Assembly: GCA_023525975.1 (NCBI GenBank)
Contig: CM042039.1
Span: forward strand, 18,878,501 to 18,942,500
Reading direction: 5' to 3'
DNA: 64,000 nt
Source of the DNA: Smallanthus sonchifolius
Lineage: Eukaryota > Streptophyta > Magnoliopsida > Asterales > Asteraceae
Below are positions 1 through 11,189 of the stretch, piece by piece. The position numbers and the translations under genes were made by a program. The first letter of the stretch is position 1; each line of letters opens with the position of its first letter. The notes below the pieces were generated by a model. It did not search any database. It saw nothing but the letters and a program-made list of their open reading frames with translations, and was not told the DNA's origin.

Positions 1-1139
1 AAGCAAGATTTCATTTATTTACGTTATGCCATTCTTTCATTCATTCTTTGTAAACATACGTTTCATTCTTGGTTCGTAATTCACTTTAATATATATATGT
101 ACATATCACGTATGATCGCATTGACATTCATAACACTTATTCTTTTAGTGTATACACTTCAGCTCCAAAACATTTAACAAGGTTTGCACATAACATAAAG
201 GGGCACATAGAACTCACCTGATAAGCTAGTCTCGTTCGGTCCTAACAACGGTCCGACGAACGTCACACATGATCTGAATTGGTTATTTACACATACATCT
301 GACCTAATCTAAATTACACGCTTGTACTCATTCTAATATAGGCGAACTTAAGGCTAAGTTCGCTGCCCAAAGTCTAGGCAAACATATGGGCGAACTTGTC
401 CTAAGTTCGCTTGACTTGACCAAGCGAACTTACCAGGCAAACATAACCAAGTTCGTCCCTTGATGCCATAAGTGAACTTACCAGGCGAGCATGACCAAGT
501 TCGCCCCCCTAAGTTCGCTTACTTCATGCTCCAAGCAAACTTGTCAAGCGAACTTGGTAAGTTCATCCCAACCTTGCCAGGCGAACTTAATAAGTTCGCC
601 TGTCGGGCTGTCTTCTTCCCCAAAAATCTGAAGTTCTTGCATGCGAATCTGATCATGCCAATATCCCAACTTTCTTTGCTCAAAATGTTCGGTTTACATT
701 CTAGATGTTAGACCTAAGCTTATTATCAAGTTTCATCCATAAAAACGTTACCTTTTTACCCAAAACCCGAAAACCCAACATAAGCAAAAATCTCAAATCT
801 AGCTCGAGTTGTTACATGAATCTAGATTCTGATTCGGAGGTCTTGCTCACAGGCTCAGTAGTAACACGCTTCTTCAATCTAGGGTCGATCCATCAACTTT
901 CTCTCTCTACAGTTTCTCTCTCTAAAGTGCAAAAATGAGAGAATGTGTGAGTGTTAGGGTATGAATGGAGAGGAGGACTGCCTTGTCCTTCATATATCTG
1001 GGCTCCCTCGGCCCATTGAAGCCGAGCCCAAGCCCGCTCCCCTTCTCTTTTGTTTTTTTTTTGCTTTTGCATTTAAATATTTCGACTAAATCTCCGGCCT
1101 CACTATATTTATTCGTTTTATTATTTTTGGGATGTTATA
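1..1139 (-). mobile_element. Gypsy-type LTR fragment, reverse strand, cut by window edge
   Basis: Read on the minus strand, this stretch begins at 1139 with TATAACATCCC, close to the TGTAACATCCC start of the better-defined LTRs at 4244-6263 and 13655-16131. It contains a TATA-like sequence near 988-1000 and a cluster of GCGAACTT/AAGTTCGC inverted repeats. The other end lies outside the window, so neither the LTR length nor a target-site duplication can be checked. The short open frames inside are unrelated to known proteins and I treat them as spurious. Confidence 0.5.
340..605. repeat. Cluster of GCGAACTT...AAGTTCGC palindromic units
   Basis: At least seven half-site pairs occur here, for example GGCGAACTT followed by AAGTTCGC at about 342-362 and 388-410, and GGCGAACTTAATAAGTTCGCC near 582-602. 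Half-sites lie 2 to 22 bases apart and some are mutated (AAGTTCGT, GCAAACTT). The half-site resembles those of copia families A/D (GCGTACTT) and C (GCATACTT) later in the window, differing mainly in the third and fourth bases. Confidence 0.8.
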
Positions 1140-1629
1140 GAACGCGGGAAACCAGACTCTCGTACGCAAACCGGGGCTCGGGATTGGAACACAAGAGAGT
1201 GTGTGTATGTGTGTATTTGAGTGTGTTTGTGTGTGCAAAAGAGTTGAAATCGTTCAACTATTTATAGGGTGAAAGTGGGACCCGTAGCGAACCGCTACGC
1301 TTGGTGGTGGCGGTCCGCCACCCCTTGAGCCGGCCTAACTGGCACCGTGCGCACGTAGCAGACCGTTAATGTCTGGCTAGCGGTCCGCCACCCCTTCCAC
1401 GCGTCAATTTCTGATCAACTAGTCGCGGGGACACGTGTCAGCTCCCGAGGATTTTCTTAGTCCGCACATAGCGGACCGCTAAGGTCCTGGGTAGCGGTCC
1501 GCTACCCCTTTGAATTTCTGAAATTTCATTTTAAGTCCCTAAACTTTGAATATTCACATATTTACCCCTAAACTTTGAAAATTGACAAGTTTAATCCTTT
1601 ATTTTCATAGGAATTTTCGAGGTGTTACA
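1140..1629 (-). mobile_element. Second gypsy-type LTR fragment, reverse strand
   Basis: On the minus strand the sequence begins at 1629 with TGTAACACCTCGAAAATTCC, a typical plant gypsy LTR start, and runs to about 1140, where the previous LTR fragment abuts it. It carries a palindrome array followed by a TATA box in the right order for a minus-strand promoter. No PBS or polypurine tract adjoins it, so it is a truncated LTR rather than part of a complete element. Confidence 0.5.
1258..1512 (-). promoter_or_regulatory. LTR promoter: AGCGGTCCGCT palindromes plus TATA box
   Basis: Palindromic units of the type TAGCGGWCCGCTA lie at about 1284-1297, 1310-1322, 1360-1390 and 1468-1507, some degenerate. 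On the minus strand they are followed by CCTATAAATAG (1258-1268), a strong plant TATA box. The nearest palindrome ends about 16 bases upstream of the TATA box. The same order recurs in every other LTR family in the window. Confidence 0.65.
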
Positions 1630-1890
1630 GGGACGATACTCAGACGCAAGGTATAACTTCGGATTTTGCATTTGGTATTCCGTTTTTGCTTGTAAATTAG
1701 TCGAATCGTTCACCAATGTGTACTCATAAATCTAATTTTATAGTTGCATGTGTTTTCGGAAGTCGATTTTTAGGTTATCGTTGATGAACATTTGGGTAAA
1801 TAAGAATTTCGATACTTGTTCTTGATTTTTGGTACCCTAAGTTGTGTTTTTTTATAAGAATTTGATTTGGATTAGGTTTTTTTTATAGGA

Positions 1891-2112
1891 ATATGCACGT
1901 GATAGTGTTGATGCATTGTTGTGATTGTTAAATGTGTTATTAGGTATGATACATATATGTATCAAATGGAATAATACCCAAGTATTTGGCTATTATTGTC
2001 CTTCTCAAATTGCAATATGCACCTGATAATGTTACTGCGTTGTTGTTATTGTTAAATGTGTTCATTACATTGATACATATATGTATCAATGGGAATAATA
2101 CCCAAGTATTTT
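1891..2112. repeat. Imperfect tandem duplication, about 98-bp units 124 bp apart
   Basis: The segments 1891-1988 and 2015-2112 share ATATGCAC, TGTTAAATGTGTT, the palindrome GATACATATATGTATC and GGAATAATACCCAAGTATT in the same order. The palindrome GATACATATATGTATC recurs once more near 4145. The region is AT-rich and apparently non-coding. Nothing else is recognisable between 1630 and 2303. Confidence 0.7.
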
Positions 2113-2303
2113 TGATCTGATACACTTAATATAGGATGGATAGAACATACAGATGTAAATGTTTCTGAATTTTAAAAATCATAGTAGCTTTGTTTCTTGT
2201 TAAATAAAATGTTAATTGATGATTGTTTGTAGCATATTTTTTTAATGCATTTTTGTATCAGGTGTTGATACGTATCTGCAGCTTGTAAGCGACAGAATAC
2301 AAG

Positions 2304-4060
2304 ATGTCTTCAAGTAAGTTTCAATGTTTATTTACATTAAATGATGCAATTATTGGCTTGTATATAATTGATAAAGTGATATTTTGTATTTTTTTTAGGG
2401 AGAAAAAGTGCAAGGATTGCGCCAAATACATCGTTTAGCAAATTTACTAACACTTATGATGAACCAATTGTAATTGGCAATATGGAAGACAGTGAGCCAA
2501 AAAAGCAGGTTAGTTATTGTAAATTTTTATAAAGGATTTTGTTTATAAAACACTAATAATGTATATATGTTTTTATACATATATGTAGCAGTTAAGAAAA
2601 ATATTGATAGGAAACATCAGATTGAGGATGAGATGAAAGATGGTAGAAAGAAGAATATTTGTTTTTCTAAATAAAACAAATGGGAAGGGAAAAACAAGTA
2701 TGTATATTAAAGGTTTTATGCATTATTTTAGATCTTACAGGTTTTGTTCTCTGATAATTTATAATTTGCGTATATGTAACAGTTGAAAAGAAAATGGGAA
2801 AGAAAGTAGAAGGCATGCAGTCTTATGATGAACGAAGAATGATTATATCTACAGATCAGGGGAAAAAGATGGTCGGGAAAAAAAGAGTACGTTACTATAC
2901 ATAACATTTCATTAGACATTAAGGCTTCTTTATTAAAACATCACGATATTAAATGATTATTATTTTTCATTTAAATTGAACTCAGAAATGAAGAAAACAG
3001 AGAAGGATGTTGAGGATAAAAGTGAAGCTGATATTAACAAAAAGAAAAGAAAGAGGGTTTGCATACCAAAAAAATGGTTTGGTATTAGGACTCGATCCTC
3101 ACCACACCAACTTTGCTATGTTATATCTAAACTCACATAACGTCAAAGAGATTTAGTCAGGGATATGGGGTTTCGGCGGATGTTGGCATTAAAGGTTGAT
3201 GGGATACCAGCAAAATTGGGTCATTTTATTGTAGGTTCATTGGACACCGAGAAGATGCAAATAATTTTAGGACAAAATCGCATCAATGTTAATAGTGAAA
3301 ACATTCACAAGTTAACCGGGTTACCAAATGCTGGAAAGAGTATATTTAAGTTCGAAAGAATTGAAGAACATTCACTTACATACCTGGCATGGAGAGCTCG
3401 GTACAGTAAGTATTATATTGGAGCTACTGAGATTGTTGGTAACATTATAAAGGATCAGTATGAGGATTACACAATATTCAAGCTCGATTTTATTGTACTC
3501 TTCTATACAACTATGATTGAATGTTATCAGAATAGTACATGTAAGTTTGCGATATTAGATTTTTTGAAGCCAATTGATGATTTTAAGGGGTTCAATTGTT
3601 TACATATTAGAAACAATAAGATCCTGTAAAGACAAATGGATAAGGTGCTCCATCGACTCAGATTTTATTGGGCCACTCACCATATTAACAGTACACTCCG
3701 TATTTATTATAATGTATTTATTTGGCAAAAAATTATTTTATTTTAGCAACAACTATATTGTTTATAAATACTAATTTTAAATATTATTATTTGTATATAC
3801 ATACGTAACTGTTGTACGTCGACTGTACCACATGCACCGGAGTAAATGACGAAAGATCCCAGACTCCATTATCATTTTGGACAAAGGAGAATCTAAAGAG
3901 AAGGGAGGAATTGGAAATCAAAATTGGAGGATTTGGTATGGGCGGAATTAGTATGATGATGACACAAATTATGATTCAGATATCAATCTAAACACACCCG
4001 AAAATCAAGGATTGAAGAGGGAGGAAATGTTTAATGCGTGTGATAAAAGTAATTTGAAGG
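2304..4060 (+). pseudogene. Decayed multi-exon plant gene (possible Ulp1-associated or DUF1985-like N-terminal region)
   Basis: A start at 2304 gives MSS, then a GTAAGT donor at 2314. An acceptor at 2397-2398 joins it to a basic segment (RRKSARIAPNTSF) ending at a GT donor at 2509. Lysine-rich coding pieces follow at about 2780-2890 and 2986-3137. The main conserved block is 3141-3600, read as RQRDLVRDMGF, then IPAKLGHFIV, then a GLPNAGKSIF motif. I recognise this style from large plant families linked to Ulp1 proteases and Mutator-like transposons, but cannot prove the family. An in-frame TAA at 3138-3140 and a frameshift near 3600 break it. The reading continues in another frame (CKDKW...DFIGPLTIL) and resumes near 3808 (LYVDCTTCTGVNDE). 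It is a pseudogene or a captured fragment, lying just upstream of the solo LTR. Confidence 0.55.
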
Positions 4061-4243
4061 TACGTATAAAAATATTTGGTGCACAAACTTGAAATGTGTT
4101 TTTAAAGTTTATAGGTAGCTGTAAAATCATGTTGGTCATTTCATTGATACATATATGTATCACTAATTTTCCATTTGCATATGATTTTTATTTATTTCAA
4201 TTTACTATGTAATTTAGGACAGTTATATATATACATTGTATGT

Positions 4244-6263
4244 TGTAAGGCCCCAAATCCCGGGAACCCGACACGTTGGCATACACGTAAGTACAGTAGT
4301 AACCAAACCAAACCAAACAGTCAAATAAACTCAACACATGCAGCGAAAAACAAACAGTCAACAGTGGTCAATGACCCAAATCTCAAACAAGTCAATCAAG
4401 TACTAATATCTAAATCGTTCAATATCATAACGGAAAATAAATGTCATCACAGCGATTACGGTAACCAAACGCCATCCAGAAGCCGGCAGCTCACACTTTC
4501 TCTTTACCTAAAATACATGCTAAAAGTCAGCTACGCTGAGTGAGTTCTATAATAATTCGTTCGGGGGTATTGAGTCTCGAACCTTTATTAAATACGATTT
4601 ATGTTCCAAAGATTTTCTCATTTAATTCACCGTATATTCAAATAATATATTTTATCGACCTACACGAAATCATGTCAACTAGTCTAAAGACACGTGCGAT
4701 CATGACTCGTTGACTGATCACCGTCAGTCATAACAACTCACCGACTAACACCGACTTACTATCAAGCTTGAGCGACTCATTTCATCTGATTAATGTCAGA
4801 CTAATTCCCCGCCACAATATCAAATAACTCTAAATTAACAGTCACGATATTTAATTACGTGACACCAATTCTACGCATACAAATATAACTATTATTTCAC
4901 AACACATATATTAACGTCAAACCCTTTTATCACGTGCATTCGCTATATCACACGTTGCAAGTATTCATGCCCAAAACTACAAAACATTTAAAAGTGGGCG
5001 ATAGAAACTCACCTTTGCTAGACGTAACTTGATCTCTAGAACCCGCTAATACCTCGTACCCGCTCTTCGACTTCACACCTATATTACACACAAATTACGA
5101 GTCAATACGTAACCCGCCATTAAACTTTCACCTACACAACTTAACTCTATGTCGCGCAAGGCCATGCATATGTTCATGGCACCATGCATGGTGTTTATGC
5201 GCTGTGAGAACCTCTCGTCCACGTTCCTGACGTCCAAGTTTGCATTTTGTTTGACACTGGGTCCTCGAACTTGCTCTACACCACGTTCGCTTGTTACTAA
5301 GCACCATAATACCCCGTTGCGCGTCACCCGCCCTTGGTCGTCTTCGCCGTGACACCGCCCGGAACCACCACAGCCCCGTCGCCGCCACTTGGACCACCCG
5401 TCGCTCTCTCTCTCTCGTGTGTCCTCCGCCTTCGGCTGATCATGCAAGCGGCTCTCCTGCCTTCATGCTGCTGTCGTGCACCTAGTCGCGCTATCACAGC
5501 CGCACCCGGCCACCGCCGATTCACCACCACTCCACCACGCTGCTGTCATGGTCCGAACAGTCGTGAACAGCCCCTTCGGGACTGCCGTGTTCCCTTCGGG
5601 TCTCCACATTCGTCCGACCAAGTTCATGAGCCTCCCCGTCGGCTTCGCCATCCACCATTCCGGCCCTAGCCAAAGTCCTCTCCGATCCCGTACGCATGAT
5701 AGCCACCCAAACGGGTTCGGCTGACACCCTCCTACTCGCAACACCCTCCTTAAATGAAAAACAATAACAAAACAAGATTGGGTTACGAGTTTATACCTTC
5801 TAACCGGATGATCCGTGCCTATCGAACCTCCGATTCACTCGTCTTTCCCAAACTAGCTCTTTGCGCAACCCTAACGTCACAACGTGTTAACCAATGGATT
5901 CATAATCAAAAATATTGAATGAAGGGGTAAGGGTTTCGAGTTTCTTACCTAGAGACCTTCACGAAGTCGCGAAATGCTCGTCTCCTCCTCTCTCCTTGCT
6001 CTCGATGGCCGCACACAACAAGTGGGGACTCCCCCTTTGCGCCGTGAACCTAAAGGGTTCACAATCAGTGGACCGGGCTTCGGCCCTTGCGCACACTTGG
6101 CCTGACTCAAACTTTTTATAACAACCCCTCTAAGTCTCGTTATTTACTCGATACCCCTTTTACATTTATTTATCAAACAATTTCCGTCAAGTCTCCTGTA
6201 CCCGAGGTTCTTTATTTACAAAGTTTACAAACCTGTTTTCTAAATAAAAACCGGGATGTTACA
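4244..6263 (-). mobile_element. Solo gypsy-type LTR (2,020 bp) with perfect TSD
   Basis: The element runs from TGTAAGGCCCC to GGATGTTACA and is flanked on both sides by TATGT (4239-4243 and 6264-6268). Read on the minus strand it starts TGTAACATCCC and ends GGGGCCTTACA, very like the LTR at 13655-16131 (TGTAACATCCC to GGGGTCTTACA), so it belongs to a related Ty3/gypsy family in reverse orientation. No PBS, polypurine tract or coding sequence adjoins it, so it is a solo LTR left by LTR-LTR recombination. The GC-rich centre (5130-5780) throws up many overlapping frames on both strands with no family resemblance; I regard none as genes. Confidence 0.85.
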
Positions 6264-6491
6264 TATGTCTAACATTAGGTAAAATAAAATTTGATACATG
6301 AATGTACAATTATTTGTATAATGTTTTACTTAATATTTTATACATGTATGTTCAAGGTCTTTTAATTTTATAAACGGCGTTGTTAATACTTATTTTATAC
6401 ATAAACACCCTTTTTTATTAATATAAATAAAAATACTTTTAAATTATTTGATTGGTTAGGATTGCTTAGCATGGTTATCACATAAGATTGT

Positions 6492-6526
<35 letters not shown>

Positions 6527-7274
6527 CGTGAATATATATGTAAACGTATACTGAAATAATCAATCATACAACTTTAATTTTATAAAAATAAAACTTATGA
6601 ACTTGAATCATGTATTTACATCTTTTAAACATTTGATTTTTGTTAAATAAATCATTTTGTAATTTTATAAGAAATAAAATTTACTCCTTTATATGTATTT
6701 ATAATCAAACAAATGATAATTAGAGTTTTATAAATTAAAAAAAAATCATTTTTTATAAACATTTGAAATGAATAAAAGTGAATTTAAAACAAATGAGTTT
6801 TGAAGCCCATTTATTTTGCCTTGAACTCATCCAATGCCCTTGAACCCTCACTACTCTCATTTGAACGCACCCATTTTTTTCTTCAGTTTTGGACCCTACT
6901 CTTTACCACTTCATGAACCCTGGAACAATATGAAACCGATTTTGACTTTGCTAGGGTCAAACTCGCCCAAATCTTTAATCAATTCATGTAACTACGAAAT
7001 GCAAACTCTCCCAATCAGTTTCCTTTTCATTGACAACCGATAAGAACTTGAAATCGTGCAAATTAATTATGTAATCAAGAATTTAAGACCCAAAATAGAA
7101 GCTTTCGGTCATGGGTTTATAACCCACAAATCATGCCCCAAATACCGCTAATCCCGTGCTAATCATAATTGTAACGAGTATATTATCGTCCAATATAACT
7201 TCCCCATCTAATAGCAACTCGAAACGAGCCTCATTCTGTCATCCTCCTTCTCTCTAATCGCGATCGGCATAGGG
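6264..7274. other. AT-rich spacer without recognisable genes
   Basis: This stretch is AT-rich, with many runs of A and T. It has no convincing coding frame, splice structure or repeat termini apart from a TA microsatellite. It may hold the continuation of the intron of the decayed gene upstream, and its right end borders element G, whose left boundary is uncertain (7170 or 7275). Confidence 0.5.
6494..6525. repeat. (TA)n microsatellite
   Basis: An uninterrupted run of about 16 TA dinucleotides in non-coding AT-rich DNA. Confidence 0.95.
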
Positions 7275-7590
7275 TTCGAAATGATCAAATCCAAGATGAA
7301 CAATATGGATACTATCAATCACACAATATGCATATAATCATGATGATTATCTTCATTAATCCAGCAATGTAATCAAGTATTAACAGCAAAAACACACAGA
7401 AGTTCTCTTTGATTAATTTGCAAATCACAATACAAAATGAGAATCGTTACTTGAAATACAAAAGACAAAACTATTTATACTAAAGAAGTTTCGATCGAAA
7501 TCTTCTAATCGAAAAATGTTTTCGACCGAAAACTCTAAAGTTATACAAAACTAAATCTAATTGATTTCTATGGATTATTAGGTTCCAACA
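7275..7590 (-). mobile_element. Element G 3' LTR, boundary tentative
   Basis: On the minus strand it begins TGTTGGAACC after the polypurine tract, matching the TGTTGGAACT start of the other G LTR. It carries a TATA box (GTATAAATAG, 7471-7480) and upstream palindromes TTTCGATCGAAA (about 7488-7499) and TTTTCGACCGAAAA (about 7519-7532). Beyond the termini and this promoter layout the two LTRs are strongly diverged, which suggests an old insertion or a chimera of two related families. Confidence 0.5.
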
Positions 7591-7602
7591 ATCTCCCCCT
7601 AG
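7591..7602 (-). other. Element G polypurine tract
   Basis: The minus strand reads CTAGGGGGAGAT immediately before the 3' LTR start, the usual plus-strand primer site of plant copia elements. The same AGGGGGAG core precedes the 3' LTRs of A, B and C. Confidence 0.8.
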
Positions 7603-7621
7603 TCTACAGAACATCAATTCT

Positions 7622-8638
7622 TCACATGTTGTCTTTTACAGATTTGGTTTTGGCTTTAACATTTAGCTTCTTAGCATCCAGAGCAGCAAGTCTCTTCTTG
7701 ATCACTTCAGCTTCATGTCTTCTTGATAACCATCGAGCCACAACTCTCATATACATTTTTGCCTCAACTTTAATCTTCGTGCTCATATCACACCTGATAG
7801 GATTCTTGTACAAAATCTTCATATCTTCATCAGAAAAGATAAACAAATCAACCGGATCAAAAACTCTGACTTCTGGTAAATGATCCTGCATGATTACAGC
7901 TTCATGTCTTTTGCTGTCATACATCCACTTCTTGAAGCTTTTGATGAATGGCACTTTACGTGCTGGGATGTATACAGTTGAAATTGTATCAGCTGACTTC
8001 ACAATGTATCTAAACCTTCTCTTGCCATCTTTGTCATTTCTTTTCAACTTTCTGCATTCAGGCACCTGTGGCTTGAACTTTTCAAACCTAGCTTTTCCAC
8101 ACTCTCTCTTTAAATACTCTTCAAAATTAGCAGCAAATGAATTATTCGATGGATTGATCATCGTCAAATGACTTAGCTCTCTAATATCCCAGTATGGTAA
8201 TGTATTTAACTTTGAGCTTCTGTCAAAATACTGGATATTCCCATCACATCACTTTATTACATACATCTTCTTCCCACCATCATACATCCATGCTAATATT
8301 TCACTAGTCAAAGCTTGTTATGGACTCTTGATTGTCTGTGTAAGCCTTTCAACAATTGATGGCTTCTCAGTAACTGTCCACCAAGAGCTCTTATCAATCT
8401 TTGAAGTCTTTGACCTTTCAGATGGTGTTTCAATGTCTTCAGGAACACTAAATGGTTCTCTTTCATCTACAAGCTTATCCATTTTACCGATCACTGAACC
8501 ATCTTTTTCAACATGTCTGTTGTGGTTCATATTCATACTTTTTGTATTCAGTGTTGGTTTGAGATTCTTGTTCAACATCTTCAGTTGTTCTTTAACTTCC
8601 ACAAACACCTCTAGCACCACCACTATTATTATCGTCAT
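7622..8638 (-). pseudogene. Extra 3' ORF of element G, C-terminal domain
   Basis: A frame on the minus strand encodes a serine- and charge-rich linker followed by a domain also found in the extra ORFs of A, B and C. Landmarks are ILAWMYDGGKKMYVIK, then CDGNIQYF, TLPYWDIREL, FEKFKPQVPE, a segment aligned with the W-Y-D-x3-TGEAVI motif of B (here WMYDSKRHEAVIM) and VRVFDP. An in-frame stop near 8245 and a terminator before 8318 interrupt it. No enzymatic motif is recognisable. In intact relatives the domain forms the last 250 residues or so of a protein of about 1,070 residues. Pol is missing upstream, so this piece is joined to gag by deletion. Function is unknown. Confidence 0.7.
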
Positions 8639-8663
8639 CTAAAAAATGGTTATCATCTTTTCT

Positions 8664-9964
8664 TTAACCAGTAATCACCACTTCTTCATCATATTCTTCT
8701 TCTCCTTTCTCTGTTTCTTTTTGGTTTTCATCAGTTCTTTCCAATCCTTCACCTTCTTCATTCAAAAGCATATCCTCATTAAATAAAGTGTTGTCCTCAT
8801 ACATAGTTGCTTCAAAGACTGGAGTTTGAACTTGTTCGCTTGTAGAAGGAATTGGTTCAGTGGTTGCAACAATAATCCACACATTCAAAGAATTCTTCAG
8901 ATTCGTCACTGACACAATCATCATCAGAAGTAAGATCACTTGGAATCTTCAGTTACACAAATGGCTCTGGAATGTATCGTTGAGGCATGTGTGAATAAAA
9001 TCCATTTGTAGTAAATGGAGGAGAAACTCTCTTGTATCCCATCTTGCTATTCACCTTATCATTAACTTTAGCCTCAATACTTTCACCAATTCCTTTATAT
9101 CCAAGCCTAGAAGTTACATTGTCATGAATTGGAACTTCAATGATTCCACTAGCCACTTTCCCAAAAATGTTTATTTTATCAACTTTAATTGTTGTATTTG
9201 CTATCTTTTCAATCATCAATTTCTTTTATGTTTCTCTTTCAGCAATCAATAGTTGAATCTCATAATTCTTTCTCTTTAACTGAAGCTTCACATGAGAATT
9301 TTCTTTGACACAGTCATCAATCTTTCTTTTATACTCTTTCTCATGATCTTTTAAAATTTTGTTTGCAGTATGTGCATGTTTCAATGCATCCATCAAAAGT
9401 TGATTTTGATTCTTGTAATCAACAATTTTCTCAAAACACTCCACAGAACACATATTTTCGTTGAGCAGTTCAGAATAACTTGTAAGTTTCTGTGACTCTT
9501 TCACTGCTTCAGCAACCAAATATGATTCTATACATTTACAATTTTCTTGATAATCATAACCGTATCCTCATTTGATCACTATTTTGTTCTGATCAGCTTT
9601 GAGTGCATACAACTGTAGCTTTGCACACAAATCCTCTAATGAGTTAAACTGTAATCATTTATTTCTGATATTAAGTTTATAAATCTCTCATTCCTGTCGT
9701 TGAGCATTTAGAAATTTATCCATGTGGTTGAGCATTTACAAATTTATCCATAACTTCTGATTTTTCGTATTCAATATCAACCTCCTTTAGATCATTGATC
9801 AATTTCTCATATCTGTGATACTGTTCAGTCAAAGATTCTCCTTCTGCACGTGTGAATACTTGATATCTTTTCTTTAATTGGTTTTGTCTGGCTTTTTCTT
9901 TCATATCTTCCTTAGACTGATCTGGATGAACATACCCCAATACATTTACAAAGACCTTATGCAC
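8664..9964 (-). pseudogene. Element G gag remnant
   Basis: Four minus-strand frames join into a decayed gag. 9716-9964 holds a copia gag motif (FTRAEGESLTEQYHRYEKLI, then LKEVDIEYEKSE). 9226-9519 is a predicted coiled coil with the ECFEKIVDYKNQNQLL motif, comparable to the coiled-coil part of gag in A and B. 8953-9219 has the GYKGIGE/GYKRVSPPF motif typical of the distal gag region. 8664-8939 is acidic. No zinc knuckle remains. Stops and frameshifts separate the pieces. Confidence 0.65.
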
Positions 9965-10029
9965 ACCCCCTTCGTCAGCAATTGAAAATCCTTATTTATT
10001 TATTTTTTGAACTTTCTCATTTTTTCAAA

Positions 10030-10400
10030 ATCAGCGCCAAACATAGTTCCAAACATTCTCTAAAAATTTTGAACAAGAAAGTTTTTCCCGCCAAAAAACT
10101 CACACTTTTTGACCGAAAACTTTGAGAATTCGGGCAGGACTTTTCGACTGAAAAGTAAGATTTCGATCAGATGGGATTTCGGACAAAATTTGAGATTTCG
10201 ATCAAAAAACTTGTAGAGGAGACTTTTCGACCCGAAAAACCTTGATATGAGACTTTTTGACCGAAAAACCTTGAGATGGGACTTTTCGACCGAAAACTTG
10301 AGATGAGACTTTCCGACCAAAAAGTCAAGATTTCGACCCCTTCAACAGAGATTTCGGGCGATTCAACTGAAACTCAAAAAATTTCGACCTGCAACTTCCG
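10030..10400 (-). repeat. Leader array of TTTCGACCGAAAA-type units, element G
   Basis: Between PBS and gag, units such as TTTTCGACCGAAAA, TTTCGATC and TTTTTGACCGAAAAA recur about every 20 to 40 bases, mixed with ACTTGAGATGAGA spacers. The same half-sites occur in the G LTR promoter (7488-7532, 10820-10860). The arrangement parallels the leader arrays of elements A, B, C and D. Confidence 0.75.
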
Positions 10401-10582
10401 AACCTCAAATTAAGCCCCGAAAATCATCCCAAACTTCATCTCCACTGTTTTGCATGCTAAATACTCAAAAATGGCACTTGAAACGATCCAATTTGATAAC
10501 GTTTGAATCTTGAAAAGTTGAAAACTTTGAAAAAAACTCAAACTTGCTTGAATCTGCTTGAATCTCCTAGAACCGAGCACCG

Positions 10583-10599
10583 AAAGCTCTGATACCACT
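10583..10599 (-). other. Element G primer-binding site
   Basis: The minus strand reads AGTGGTATCAGAGCTTT directly after the LTR end. TGGTATCAGAGC is complementary to the 3' end of plant initiator methionine tRNA, the standard primer of copia elements. Confidence 0.85.
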
Positions 10600-10945
10600 T
10601 GTAACAACCTTTTATTCGTGCAAATCAAGCAATAGATTGGTAGAAACTAGAATCGAGTAGGATAAAAAAGATATGAGATTGGATCAAAAACACATAGTTA
10701 AAGGTGTAACTCTATCTATTGTATTGATATATCAAATGAAGTCCCACTTTACAAAAGTCAAACTAAACAAATATTTATACTAAGAAGACAAAGAATGAGT
10801 TCGTCTGAAATACATTTCGGTCGAAATGTATTTCGTCCGAAAATGATTTCGATCGAACCAGATTTCGGTCAAAATCTTTTAACTTCAAAGAATTCTTCCG
10901 TCTTCAGACTGTTTTATATACGATGGCCTAAAATTAGTTCCAACA
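10600..10945 (-). mobile_element. Element G 5' LTR
   Basis: On the plus strand it runs TGTAACAACC to TTCCAACA, 346 bp. In minus orientation it has palindromes (TTTCGGTCGAAA about 10817-10828, TTTCGATCGAA about 10847-10857) followed by the TATA box GTATAAATAT (10771-10780). The PBS adjoins its 3' end. Confidence 0.7.
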
Positions 10946-11189
10946 TAGGGGCAGAACGAGCTCTCCTTCTGCATCAAAATCAGTCTAATTTCAGGTAATA
11001 TAACCATATTCCTACTTGATTTCATACTAAAATTCAAAACCCTAAGGTGTTGTTTCCGATCTCTGTGTAATCGTTGTGTATTTTGGGATTCTAGGGTTCT
11101 AAGGGCTGGGTCACATCTGATGTGTTGGGAAGAAGGGCTCGTGGGGCTGGTTAGTAAAACGTAAATGTTTCAAATCTTTAACAAGGACT

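Larger units (their letters stand above)
7275..10945 (-). mobile_element. Element G: copia remnant that lost pol, reverse strand
   Basis: On the minus strand the order is 5' LTR (10600-10945), initiator-Met PBS (10583-10599), a leader with TTTCG/CGAAA palindromes, gag remnant, the C-terminal half of an extra 3' ORF, polypurine tract (7591-7602) and 3' LTR ending near 7275. Protease, integrase, reverse transcriptase and RNase H are absent, so gag is followed directly by the extra ORF. TAGGG occurs at 7270-7274 and 10946-10950 as a possible TSD, but the left LTR is poorly alignable with the right one. An alternative left end at 7170 (TGTAAC) cannot be excluded. Confidence 0.7.

Noticed and set aside
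5079..5775. Dense overlapping open frames on both strands
   Set aside because: They lie inside the GC-rich centre of the solo LTR (4244-6263), overlap each other on both strands and have no recognisable motif.
7170..7274. Alternative left end of element G at TGTAACGAG
   Set aside because: It gives the expected LTR terminus but no TSD with the right flank; the 7275 boundary has TAGGG on both sides. Neither is certain, so I kept 7275 with low confidence.
8328..8642. Forward frames opposite the G extra ORF
   Set aside because: Antisense shadows of the conserved minus-strand domain.
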